From Alitta virens (Eukaryota; Annelida; Polychaeta; Phyllodocida; Nereididae): DNA of 64,000 nt. The notes beneath the pieces were generated by a model, which saw only the letters and a list, made by a program, of their open reading frames with translations, made no database searches and was not told where the DNA came from. Shown piece after piece: positions 25,101 through 35,030 of the stretch. The stretch is from contig OW028578.1 in assembly GCA_932294295.1 (NCBI GenBank), positions 34,155,185 through 34,219,184 on the forward strand, written 5' to 3'. Position 1 is the stretch's first letter. Every line of letters starts with the position of its first letter. A program made the position numbers and the translations under genes.

Positions 25101-28100
25101 AACGGTTGGTGCAGAAAGTTTCCAACAAGTGACGGTAATGTTTTCAGACGTCGCAGACTTCACCGATATATCGACAAAAAGCGAACCATTACAGATTGTC
25201 ACATTTCTTAATGAGCTCTATAACTTCATCGATGTTCAGCTGGAAAAGTTAGTAATAAAGAGTTAAAAAATTGCATTTACTTAAAAAAATAGAAAAAAGT
25301 GGACTAACTATGAAGACTGACTCATGATATGTTCTTCTTTTTGTTTTCCAGATATGATGTTTACAAAGTTGAGACAATTAGCAGCACCTACATGGTGGTG
25401 AGTCTGACGTATATGATCGAATGAAAGGCATATATATAGTGTAGATGTTCATAACTGTAGCTTTCATTATAGACAATGAGTTATATTGTGTCCATTCGTA
25501 CATTTGATTGATTGTTCAAGAAGAGAATGAATTATTGTTATTTATATCAATCTAAATTTGTAAAGTTGAATTCTGATTTTTGTAGAATTTTTTTCACAAA
25601 TTAGGTCAGTGGCCTTCCATTACGTAATGGCAATCGTCATGTGACTGAAATAGCTCGCCTCACTTTGGATCTGATGGCGGAAACTGAGAGTTTCACAGTG
25701 CCACATATGCCCGAGTGCATGCTTCAGCTGAGAATTGGAATCCACACTGGTAAGATTGGTCTTTCGAACAATTACAGCAAAAAAAAATTCTTCTAATCAA
25801 GAATATCTTGTTCTTGGAGCCTAAAAAAATTTATGGAAGTAATTATAAACATGGTAGATATGGAAAGTGCAACCCTCCAAGTTAATTAAGTTCTTGCCGC
25901 TAGCAAGGGTTGGCTGATGAGGTGATGGGGGGGGGGGTGATTCGGGCTTTATGTCCTGTATTTCTGCACCTGATGGACTAATTAGGACAGGCAGAGACCA
26001 TGGCAATGAGATGAAGGATGAAACAGCCATCCAACTTAGGTGAGACCCAGAATCGAACCCGGGACCCAGCGGTTGGAAGCTTAGAGCGCTACCTTTTCTC
26101 ATCACAACTGGCAATGCCTCGAATGTCTGAGCAAAACCGTGCTATTGCCATATGGTTATTGGAGGCAAATTTCTCAGTGAAAGCTGTGGCTAGGAAGATG
26201 GGTGTAACCCCGAAGGCCGTAAGAAAGCTGCGGGAAAGGTTCCAAAACACCCAAGAGGTCAAAGACAGACCAAGGACAGGGCGTCCCAGGGTCACCACTG
26301 CAAGGCAGGATCGTTTGATGGCCAATATTGCCCTTCGAAGACGCACAATGACAGGTGGGCCATTTTACCTTATTTTCCTTTTGTTTAATTTTTTTATGGT
26401 AAATTTGATTTAAAAAACCTTTTTTTGTTTCAACAACTGACATCCGAGACCAGGTGGCTGAAGTGCGAGGGCAGGGAGCACAAAACATCAGTGATCAGAC
26501 TGTGAGACGCCGTTTACACAGCAATGGCCTTCATGCCCGCCGTCAAGTCAAGAGGCCGCAGCTAACCAGGGTGCAAAAGAGAGCTCAACTTGAATGGGCC
26601 CAAGCTCACAGTCAGTATACGAGACAAGAGTGGGAGAAGGTCCTCTTCACTGATGAGATGAGGATGTGTCTACGGGACACGGATGGAAGGAGCAGGGTTT
26701 GGCGTCGTAGGGGAGAACAGCATGCTGACTGCTGTGTCCAGCCAGTAACTGCATATGGTGGTGGAAGTGTCATGGTGTGGGGAGGAATCAGCGCTGGAGG
26801 CAAGACTGACCTGCATGAGATCCTCACCTCTCTTGTCATCCCCAATGCAGGAGCAGTTAGAGAGGGATTCATTCTCATGGATGATAATGCCCGCCCTCAC
26901 AAAGCAAGAGTTGTGGATCAGTTCTTGGAGGATCAGGGGGTGGAGAGGATGGACTGGCCTGCCAACTCTCCTGATCTCAACCCTATTGAACACCTCTGGG
27001 ATCAGTTGAAGAGGGCAGTTCGAAGAAGAGTCGACCAGCAGACAGCCCTTGCCATGCTGCAACCTATCCTGCAGGAAGAGTGGGCTGCAATATCCCAGAA
27101 CCGCATCAAAAAACTTGTGCAGACCAAGATGTAATGAGGTGATTCGGAGAAACGGAGGACACACCTCATATTGAATGTTGAACACTTTAAGAAATTTGTC
27201 ACCTGTTATCAGTAACTGTTATTGTTTTTTACCCTCTTTATTTTTCAGTGTAATTGTGCAATAAACTGTGTTTTGTCTTTGACTGCTGGACCCATGTGTG
27301 ATTTCTTTTTTCAGTCAAATTTATTGAGGGACTGCATGCATTCATTTTTCAGCAGCCGATGTTGTTCACAAACAGTCTTGGGATTTTTGAAAAAGGCTTG
27401 TTGAGCATATCACTGCTGCTCACTCAACCAAAACTGATCCGATTACGCAATAATTTGGCATGATTAATGCTGATACTAATGTTAAAACACCCACAAAATT
27501 TAGTAAAGATTGGAGCAGTCGTCTTGAAAATATTTAAGTTTATCTAGGGGGGGACTTACTTTTGTTGAGGTGTTTATGTGGATTGCAGCTCCACCACATT
27601 GTATCTTCTGTGTAGGGAATCATGCTACCTTATAGCTTTCCAATACACCCGGCAGCCTGTCTTGGCCTGGGACCCTCGAGTCCCGAGGGTCCCTGGTAAC
27701 AAATTTTGAGCAACTCACCAGATATCACACACAACTAACCCAGCCACTTTTGACCTATGATTCTCGATTCAAACTTGCTCAACACTATGCAAGGAATACA
27801 AATCAGTCGAAATTAGGATATTATACGCTGTTTCTACGTCAATCTGGAGCGGTGAAATAAGAACTATTTTGTGCGGTTCGCCGTACATTTGAATGTGCAT
27901 ATCGATATAAAAGTAGGTCACCAAATAATTGCTTTTCACTTTCTGTAGACTGCTCGCAGTCGCTCGCACCTTATTAAGCAGTCTACTCATTGACAGCCTG
28001 GCAGCAATAAAAAATGCTTAAAGAAAGTATTTTTTGCAAGTAGGGTTGGTTGTTCATACCTCAAAGAGAAAATTGATCTTAAAGGGACTGAGGACCCAGA

Positions 28101-29445
28101 TTCATGCTTACCACATTAGGGTTCAAAGGACATGAAATTAATTCACCCAAATTTGAAACCAGAAATCAGGTTACCATGTGAAAATATATGACCTGAGAGC
28201 AGATGTAAAGAAAATCGAAATGCCCAGATGGCATTCCAAATCGGGCCAGCATTGTTTCTATATAGGCCCCCATCGGTACAACATCGTTTTGACATCGCCG
28301 ACATCGCAGCAGACATTGAAGCGAGTTGGAATGTTATCTGGGTTCAGCTTGACATGTTGTCACTTCTCAAAACTTCTTCTCAAGAGAAAAACACTAAAGT
28401 ATGATTAAATTCCCTTGATTTGACTTTGATGCAGATCATATTATCATAAGATAAACACCAAAATAAAGCTCTTTTAATCTCCTAAAAGTCATAGATTAGT
28501 CCAATTAAATGCAATATCTCCTCAACCACCGAAATTAATGAAACTTGGATTCTGGTAATATTTTCATTATTCATTTATTAATTACATTTAAATACGATTA
28601 ATTGGAGCTGAAAACCGGAATATGGATTAATTCGAAAATTAATACGTTTAGCAAAGACATTCTATTGTCTAGACAGTAAAATGCAAGTTAATTTTCCTAT
28701 CTGACATAAGTCGGGCAATAATATTTAACCCGATTTCTCTTATTTTGATTTCATCTTCAGATTATTTTTATCTAATACTTTTAGTTCAAAAGTTTATGGT
28801 GTAGGTCGACATTCTCACAATTCTCTGTGTATGGAACAATTAACCAAGGAAAATACCTTTGCCAAATGTCATCTCTTGTATCAGGTATTTATATTTGGTA
28901 GACTGGATCAGCTTGTATTTCTTCGTTAATGCAGAACAGTTTCTTATTGATAATTGTCATGTATATATTTAAAATGCTTATTCCATACAATATAACATTG
29001 CCATACTTTATGCATGTACTAGTATATTACTAATAATTGTCAGATGTTGTGGGTACAAACCCCAGTATGGCTGATTGCTTGTATAAATAGGCTATGATTT
29101 GCCTGTAGTTCATGTTATATCTTATCTTGTCTTGTTTTGTCTTGTCATCTCATCTTATCTTTATCATATCTCATCTCATCTTATATTATATTATCATCTT
29201 ATCTCATCTCATCCAGTCTCGCCTCATATCTCATCTCGTCTCATCTTATATCTTGTCTTAAATCTCATCTTGTCTTGTTATGTCTTCTTGTCTTGTCTCA
29301 TATCATCCTATCTCGCCTTGCATCTCATATTATCTTGTCTTATCTTTTCTTATCTGTCCTGGTCTTTTCTCATCTCTTCTTATCTTTTCTCATCTCTTCT
29401 TATCTTTTCTCATCTTTTCTCATCTTTTCTCATCTTATCTTATCT

Positions 29446-29476
<31 letters not shown>

Positions 29477-32400
29477 GGTCCCTGTGTGGCTGGTGTTGTG
29501 GGTAATAAGATGCCCAGGTATTGCCTGTTCGGAGACACGGTCAACACAGCCAGCAGGATGCAGTCCAATGGATTACGTGAGTACTTTTCATATAAATTAT
29601 TAGTTTTAATGTATTTATTTTTTATGACAAAAGCAATGATAAAATACACAGGAATAATGAGAAACAGCATTCAAGTATATTATCCACTTAGTCAATCAGA
29701 ATGCTTCATTGTCACAAAGCATATCTGTATGTTGGATGGCTGCAGAGTATATTGGATGGCGGCGGAATTAATATATCAGATGGCTTGATTTGAATGTTGG
29801 ACATCTGCATTTTTACATGGAGTTTAGTGGGATTTGGAGTGCAAGAACAATGGAGAAGTAATGATGTCATAATATATAACGTAGGTCAATGAGGCAAAAA
29901 TGACAACATGGCTGCCCCGTGAAAAAGGTGTATTTTGGACTGGCTCAGACAGGAAATTGGTGATGATAGATAAGACAGCTCCAGACCACACTTATGAGTG
30001 TTCAGACAGAACAATGTAGGAAATAGTTCTCAGAAAATGGTGGCCATTTTGATAGTTCTTTGAAACTGGTAGCCATTTTGATGTAAAGCTGACATACAAT
30101 CTCAGAGCACGACTCTCCAAGGACATCTCAGCCTTTAAACACGAGGCTATCTGTAGAGGCTTAAGAGCTCACGTTAGCACCATCAATTTGGTTTCAAGTA
30201 GATCAGTAGAAATTCATGTAGATTTGGACAAGAGTAGACAGTGTTCTGTATGTGATTTGGCTCTAACAAATCCAAACTGGATGTGGGTCAGTGACTAATG
30301 AATAGTTATTTCATTTCAAGAGAAGGCTTGTGACATTATATACTTGTTAATGGATTATATAGATATATGTCTCTTCAATCATAATCTTGGTATACTAATA
30401 TAGTTTATAATAGAATTGTCAGAATTCAAAGATTAGTTTAGTTGAGATAAATGTCTTAAATAGTTGACTTTTAACTCCATTACATGGCCAAATGTGCCAC
30501 GTGCGTTTTCCATGAGAAGGAAAAACGCATAGAAAACGCATTGTTTTTAGATAATAATGATGAGGCAAAAACCATGCGTTTGCAAAACGCACGTGGCACA
30601 ATTGGCCATGTAGAATTGAAGTGCAATCTGGCGGTCCATCCCTCACCGTTGACATTTCACGAACTGCATGCAGATTAGCGCTTGTTTAAATGTCACATAT
30701 ACTGAAGCTTCGAATGCAAAAAACACCTCTGGAAAAACAGTGTAGAGCACTATGTCAAACTTACCATTTAGACTTTTAAATATTTCAATGAGTTAAGATT
30801 TGAAATATTATTGATAAGAAACAGGCAATAAAAAAAAAAACATGTTTACAATTTAAGCAAAAGGAAAGTTTATACTATCTATTTGTACGTAATGATTTTA
30901 CAGGGCCTATATAAAAAACAGTTCTACTGATTATATGCACCCTGTGTAAATATGTTTAATCAGTAAATAAATAAAAAATAATTAGGACTTGCAGTACCTC
31001 TTTAAAACCAGACAGTATTCTAAATCAGTTTGAATTGTGTCAAACTCCATGCATAGTTTACGACAATAAACAATTGTGCCATGTGCGTTTTCCATGCGTT
31101 TGGATAAACGCTTGGTTTTTGCCTCATTATAATAAGCTAAAAACCAATGCGTTTTCCATGCGTTTATCCTTCTCATGGAAAACGCACGTGGCAAAAAGTT
31201 CATGATAAATTCATAGTAAATTCACCGAGTTTTAATGTTACCAATTCTTGTGTGCAAATTTCCTGCACTCTAACATTGAGCGTGAGCAACTTTCCTGCAC
31301 TTCAACAGTAAGCTAAGGAGCAGCTGTCCACCAGCCAAGTGCTAGTAGGTTAGGTAGTTGTGTACCCCTGGATCGTAATACTATACAATACAATTATAAA
31401 TCAGTTTCGTGGCACAATTCAATACAGAAAACCAAATGTAATTTACATGACTAATTGACTACAAGCAATTTATTACACAAAGAAAAATCAAATGATATAC
31501 TTACAATTACTATTTGCCCTAAACATAATACGAAAATTGCTTTTTGGGCTGGTACACTTTCAAATGTTCTAGAAATGAACTTGACACATTTATTGACGTT
31601 GGTCTGCTTCAACAGTTTACTCGCGTGCATTAAACAACACTACAAAATTATACATGATTGTTTACCACCATTTGAAAGTAGTTTTACAGCATTAAAGAAT
31701 ATAAATATGATATGAGAAACACCACCATTGTACAGCCTAGTTTCAAAACACTCAAGTATGGTTTTCAGTCAGTAAGATACTCAGGTGCTATGTTATACAA
31801 TAATATCCCAAATGATTTTAGATTGGCTAATGTAGAAGATTTTAAGTTAAAAGTTAAAACATGGGAGCCAAAGTGCAGCTGTAGTTGCTGTATTTCATGT
31901 AACATTTAGTGTTTTTGATGTGTTCTTACATTTCTTACATTTTTCATGTATTACTCTTTGTTATGTTTTATCACGTTTTGTTTATTTGTCAGACAAAAGC
32001 CGTATGTGTGTTGTTTATCGTTTTAACACCCGACATCAAATAAAGTTTTACTTACTACATGGCCAAATGTGCCACATGCGTTTTTCATGAGAAGGATAAA
32101 CGTATGGAAAACGCATAGTTTTTAGCTAATTATAATGAGGCACAAACCATGCGTTTTCCATGCGTTTATCCAGACGCATGGAAAACGCACGAGGCACAAT
32201 TGGCCATGTACACAAGCCCCTGTAAATACACTTTAGAAATTAGCGTGTGTAAAAGCATATTTGACAATTGTATGTTGTATACTATTTTGTAGCCAGGAAA
32301 ATTCACATGAGTAGTGAAACTCAAAAAGCCCTGGTAGGAGTGGGTGGCTTTGTTAGCCAATCAAGAGGAACTGTCGTCATCAAGGTGCTGTATATTTGCT

Positions 32401-33270
32401 AAATTAACAACTAGGTTGTCCAATGATTGCTTTAATGTTCTATCCTGTATGATATTAGGAATCAATGTCCTGGCCTGATGCATGAGGTGGGGGCCTAGCC
32501 TAGTGGTAGCGCACTGGGCTTCCAACCACTGAGTCACGGGTTCATTTCCCGGTTGAGCCTATGTTGGATGGCTGTTTCATCCTTCATCTTATTGCCCATG
32601 GTCCCTGCCTGTCCTAATTAGCCCATCAGGTCCAGAAATACAGGATGTAAAGCTCTAATCCACCCACCTGGCCTGATGCATAGGTCAGAGTTGGACATTT
32701 GACATATAGCCTCTGTTGAGACCTCTACATATCGGAACAATGAATTATTTAATTCATTCTTTTCAGGTTTTGCTAATTGACGTTGTTGCCAAGTTAAATT
32801 ATGGTTTTGCTAATTTAATTTTAGGTGCCTTTTTTTCAGACATCATAAAGCAAAGTTAAACTTAAAGCACTCTTTGATAATAGGAGCTCTAGATTTAGTG
32901 TTTCACACAGGTTATTTAACATTCAACAAAAAGATTAAATGGTCTTTAATTGCCTGTGACGTTTATTGTGACATTATTCACTCTGCAGGTGATCAAAAAC
33001 TCCTGCATTTAAGAGTATTATGACCTATGTGACATTCAATTGACCTATTTGATATTGAGTTGATCTACATGTTAAGAGGTCAATGACCGCAATGTTAATG
33101 TACCGCTTTCATGCTTTAACATGATTGTGATTTTATGAAATAAGTTTGGAATTATATTACAGGGAAAAGGTGAAATGGAAACATTCTGGCTGACTTCGAG
33201 GGTCAGAAATTCTCTGAACGTGTCGGAAAGTAGCGAGACAAAGGAAACGGAGATGCAAACCGATGAATAA
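12915..33270 (+). CDS. NIT-domain receptor-type guanylate cyclase, 13 exons, 605 aa
   Basis: Exons: 12915-13001, 13512-13751, 15339-15500, 16195-16371, 17547-17800, 23808-23893, 24652-24811, 25086-25247, 25352-25397, 25605-25749, 29478-29576, 32293-32384, 33163-33270. All have GT/AG borders, phases agree and the sum is 1818 bp. A class III cyclase makes cGMP from GTP; the NIT domain is a helical extracellular sensor named for nitrate/nitrite. Residues: TM1 35-55, NIT region about 56-306, TM2 319-343, signalling helix 350-389 ([14 protein letters not shown]), catalytic domain 390-575. Visible catalytic residues are Asp410 (FSDVADFT), Glu450 and Cys522 (guanine selection), Asn529 and Arg533. 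The usual IGDAYMV is ISSTYMV, so the second metal Asp is Ser454, and FSDIVGFT has Asp at 413 for Gly. Activity is therefore doubtful without a partner. The start ATG at 12915 follows an acceptor-like site at 12908; ATG 13521 is an alternative. The far N-terminus is the weakest part of the model. Confidence 0.9.
13002..13511 (+). repeat. (TATC)n microsatellite filling intron 1
   Basis: Almost the whole 510-bp intron is interrupted TATC/TACC repeats, from 4 bases after the donor to the TTTTCAG acceptor. The open frames of YLSI repeats it creates are not genes. Confidence 0.85.
14020..14422 (+). other. Possible retrocopy or LINE 3' end with poly(A)
   Basis: An open frame (14027-14275) reads [20 protein letters not shown], followed by AATAAA at 14400 and an A-run at 14413-14422. 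This is the signature of a retroposed 3' end inside cyclase intron 2. The protein family was not recognised. A 44-bp (AAAC)n run follows at 14767-14810. Confidence 0.35.
15729..15842. repeat. Foldback MITE, about 114 bp
   Basis: The left arm GGAAACTAAACTCCAGATGA pairs with a right arm whose reverse complement is GGAAACTTTACTCCAGAGGA, continuing into cgtcatgtgaa / cgtaaatgtgaa. It lies in cyclase intron 3. A one-armed relative is at 37768-37812. Confidence 0.7.
16513..16630 (+). repeat. (AGAC/ATAC)n simple repeat
   Basis: Interrupted gacagacagacatac and ctgtcagacagac units in cyclase intron 4. Confidence 0.8.
16773..17166 (-). repeat. MITE family B, copy B3
   Basis: Starts ctaaagttccactgtctgtc and ends gacaatccagctttaag, with the shared body (tgacgtcatcacttggtttg). 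Its ends match those of B1 in reverse. Confidence 0.75.
17285..17530 (+). repeat. MITE family A, copy A5
   Basis: A full copy of 246 bp: starts CAGTTAGTTTCATAAAATAC and ends TTTTTAATGAAACTAACTT. It stops 16 bp before cyclase exon 5, so the exon's acceptor (tacaaaaccctttcag) directly abuts it. Confidence 0.85.
17930..18353 (+). repeat. MITE family A, copy A6 (diverged left half)
   Basis: The right half is clear (tttagtggcagttagcattg ... aaaactaactg). The left half keeps cctattcctggctttagcta but lacks the terminal repeat. Part of it (ctgaagccataacaagctaaag) recurs in the duplication unit at 20240. Confidence 0.65.
19071..21945 (+). repeat. 1.28-kb tandem duplication bounded by MITE A copies
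   Basis: The segment starting near 19221 is repeated from about 20501 with a constant offset of 1282 bp (for example 19441/20723 and 19561/20843). Only scattered single-base differences are seen. Family A copies lie at 19071-19456, 20361-20738 and 21644-21945. The middle copy has a left half like the third and a right half like the first. The whole lies in cyclase intron 5. Confidence 0.9.
22083..22468 (+). repeat. MITE family B, copy B4 (type copy)
   Basis: 386 bp with inverted ends AGGTGCACTGTCTGTCAAAT and the reverse complement at the right. It is flanked exactly by TTAA at 22079-22082 and 22469-22472. TTAA targets are typical of piggyBac-type transposases. No coding sequence inside. Confidence 0.85.
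24491..24578 (+). repeat. SINE family 1, copy b (truncated and deleted)
   Basis: It begins within the A box, keeps the B box (GGTTCGATTCC), then jumps straight to the tail (catcaggtgcagaaatacag). The middle of the body is missing. Confidence 0.75.
25944..26094 (-). repeat. SINE family 1, copy c (head truncated)
   Basis: Minus-strand copy with the tail at 25944 and the tRNA head broken at GGTAGCG (26088-26094). Tc1 transposase leader sequence begins directly at the break. A run of G lies beside the tail at 25927-25937. Confidence 0.75.
26114..27134 (+). mobile_element. Tc1/mariner (Tc1-like, DD34E) transposase, near intact
   Basis: Two coding blocks, 26114-26353 and 26436-27134, give about 312 residues against about 340 for intact family members. 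Block 1 is the paired-type DNA-binding region with a helix-turn-helix ([20 protein letters not shown]) and the GRPR motif. Block 2 has the catalytic triad: Asp in VLFTDE, Asp in LMDDNARPH and Glu in NPIEHLW, with exactly 34 residues between the last two. The blocks are separated by 82-85 bp starting with a good donor (ACAG/GTGGGC) but ending CAACAACTG instead of an AG acceptor. It lies in cyclase intron 10 in the same orientation. No left terminal repeat is visible; the right end may lie near 27547-27572 (gggggacttacttttgttga). It cuts and pastes DNA at TA sites. Whether this copy is active is unknown. Confidence 0.9.
28223..28342 (+). repeat. MITE family E, copy E1
   Basis: 120 bp starting CCCAGATGGCATTCCAAATC and ending gttggaatgttatctggg, an imperfect inverted repeat. 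The core has ttttgacatcgccgacatcg. No coding. Confidence 0.85.
29105..29477 (+). repeat. (ATCTT/ATCTC)n repeat up to the exon 11 acceptor
   Basis: About 370 bp of pyrimidine-rich pentanucleotide-type repeats, ending cttatcttatctag where exon 11 of the cyclase begins. The repeat itself supplies the polypyrimidine tract and probably the AG. Long open frames rich in Leu, Ile and Ser here are repeat translation, not genes. Confidence 0.9.
30481..30612. repeat. MITE family D hairpin, copy D1
   Basis: The outer arms tacatggccaaatgtgccac and gtggcacaattggccatgta pair, with internal copies of gcgttttccatg and aaacgcat. Lies in cyclase intron 11. Confidence 0.85.
31068..31204. repeat. MITE family D hairpin, copy D2
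   Basis: Same family: tgtgccatgtgcgttttcc at the left, ggaaaacgcacgtggcaaaa at the right, loop with tgcctcattataataagcta. The outermost bases are degraded. Confidence 0.85.
31455..31909 (+). mobile_element. LINE 3' end, C-terminal fragment
   Basis: Two frames joined by a frameshift: [14 protein letters not shown] followed by [20 protein letters not shown] and a Cys-rich end ([11 protein letters not shown]). This R-x-x-GAxLxNxxPxxxR block and the Cys cluster are typical of the C-terminus of CR1-like LINEs. 5'-truncated and inactive, in cyclase intron 11. Confidence 0.75.
32056..32211. repeat. MITE family D hairpin, copy D3
   Basis: The clearest copy: tacatggccaaatgtgccac at the left and gaggcacaattggccatgta at the right, with nested atgcgttttccatgcgttta. 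It ends 81 bp before cyclase exon 12. Confidence 0.85.
32484..32666 (+). repeat. SINE family 1, copy d, with 15-bp target duplication
   Basis: The full tRNA-headed copy is flanked by identical CCTGGCCTGATGCAT at 32469-32483 and 32667-32681. This is the signature of LINE-driven retroposition and fixes the element's limits at 183 bp. Lies in cyclase intron 12. Confidence 0.9.
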
Positions 33271-33288
33271 TTTGCGTCAAAATAATTG

Positions 33289-33294
33289 AATAAA
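33289..33294 (+). other. Poly(A) signal of the cyclase gene
   Basis: AATAAA begins 19 bp after the TAA stop, implying a very short 3' untranslated region. Confidence 0.6.
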
Positions 33295-33299
33295 AGTTA

Positions 33300-33841
33300 T
33301 CCTGTAGTTTTGTGGTATATTAATATTATTAGTATTAAGGCAGAAGTTTTGTTGGTTTCTCAGATCTTAATTCCCCATTTTGTAACTGTGGCACTGTTAA
33401 CCACGTTTCCTCGAATGTCCAAACTATTCCAACAATAGACAGATCTTGTTAAACAGTGTTAGTAATACAACACCACTACCAATAACTTCCAATTTACTTT
33501 TATGTGGAGACAAATCTCTGCCCACAGATGTCAATTTGATATAATCATCCAAACAATATCATTTATTTCATAAAAAAAAAATCGATTTTAGCTCAATTCT
33601 AGCCTATTGGTAATAGTTCATCAATAGATCAATTATTCATCCAGTTTTAACTTTACTTGTAATACCTCCTGCCACAGTTCTTTTGTACAGTTTGCACATT
33701 ATACTAACCAAGGTTGAACCTGTTATAGAGCCTTCAGCTCTTTGATAAAATTGAATAAATATGTTTAAACCAAAATATTATTTTGATGTTTATCAGTGAA
33801 CAAATAGGCTGAAATGCCATGACTATTCTTCTACTTGTTTT
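33300..33841. other. No gene seen
   Basis: A short LINE-like stretch (caattccccattttgtaact near 33370, ending AATAAATAT near 33756) may be retroelement debris. No intact frame. Confidence 0.35.
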
Positions 33842-34100
33842 CATTTACTTCTTCTTCTTCTTCGTCTTCTTCTTCATTCTTCTTCTTTCTTGTTCTTCTC
33901 CTTTCTTCTTCTTCTTCTTCTTCTTCTTCTTTTTTGTTCTTTCTTCTTCTTTCTTTTTCTTCTTTTTTGTTCTTTCTTGTTCTTTCTTGTTCTTCTTTCT
34001 TGTTCTTCTTTCTTCTTCTTCTTTCTTTTTCTTCTTTCTTGTTCTTCTTCTTTCTTGTTCTTCTTCTCCTTCTTCTTCTTCTCTTTCTTCTTCTTCTTAT
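33842..34100 (+). repeat. (TTC)n-rich microsatellite
   Basis: About 260 bp of TTC, TTG and TTT triplets. Frames of Phe/Ser/Leu, or Lys/Glu/Arg on the other strand, are repeat translation. Confidence 0.9.
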
Positions 34101-34735
34101 GTATACGCCACTTCTTCAGTTTCTGGTGACCCACCAATCGGTCTGGTGAGGTTTTTTATAAGTTTTGAAATTTTATAGTTTTTATATGAACTTTCATGTG
34201 CACCAGTCATTACATATTGAATTACTTCGGTATGTAATTCATGACATAATATTGTAATTATGATTTATATTTCATCTTATTTATTATTATTAATTTTAGT
34301 CCTGCCTAATATTTAAAAAACTAAAGTAATAAATGTTTTCATTATTTTGTTGCACCATGTGAGCTTAAGGCATTAGCAATATTATTTTATGCTCAGACAT
34401 TTTCCATGTGTTAAATGCAATTATTTAAAGTGATATAGATCCACCGCTAATTATGTCTGGCGAGTACCTGTGCCTCAAGCTAATTAAGGACGTAATTTAG
34501 TCCCATATGTGGTATTAATTAATGAATTAAATGATTCCTGTTGTTTTTGTCTATATCTGGCTTGCTCGATTTTTCAGTAAAACTAAGTTATTTGGAAACA
34601 TGTTCATAGTAATAATCTAACAATTGAGTATTATGTTATTTGTAGGAATTTAATCTTTGTGATTACCATGTAATAAACATTATTTTAAATTATTATATTA
34701 AAATGGATACAATGAGCAATTAATTTTATTGTTTT
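34101..34735. other. No gene seen
   Basis: AT-rich sequence without recognisable repeats or coding. Confidence 0.45.
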
Positions 34736-34744
34736 TGTTATCAC

Positions 34745-35030
34745 CGTCCAAGCAGTTTCAATCAAAGTTAAAATTACACGATTGGCAGGCCTGGTCAAGC
34801 TTGAATCTTTCTCAACTCCCTGCCCCAGGGAGTATGTATTTATACAGCCCATTGTTCACAATTGATTGGAAGGAGCTAAGCACCCTACAATCGCCATCAC
34901 TGCCTATAGCCAAGTACCATTCACACCTGGGTGGGGTGGAGCAAAGAGTTACAGAGTGGGGCTCTAACCCACAACCTTAATATGGAAGTTGGACGCCTTG
35001 ACCATTGCATCTATACCATGACAACTCGTT
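34745..35030 (-). repeat. tRNA-derived SINE family 4, copy a
   Basis: On the minus strand a tRNA-like head (GGTCAAGGCGTCCAACTTCC and GGGTTAGAGCCCCAC) is followed by the body, with ccacccaggtgtgaatggta and gggtgcttagctccttcc. Copies b and c share the body. Confidence 0.65.

Noticed and set aside
26612..27202. Minus-strand frames of 88 and 171 codons
   Set aside because: Antisense shadows of the Tc1 transposase.
29099..29788. 229-codon frame rich in Leu/Ile/Ser overlapping cyclase exon 11
   Set aside because: The N-terminal part is repeat translation; only 29478-29576 is coding, in this frame by chance of the repeat.
33819..34178. Phe/Ser-rich and Lys/Glu-rich frames on both strands
   Set aside because: Products of the TTC microsatellite.
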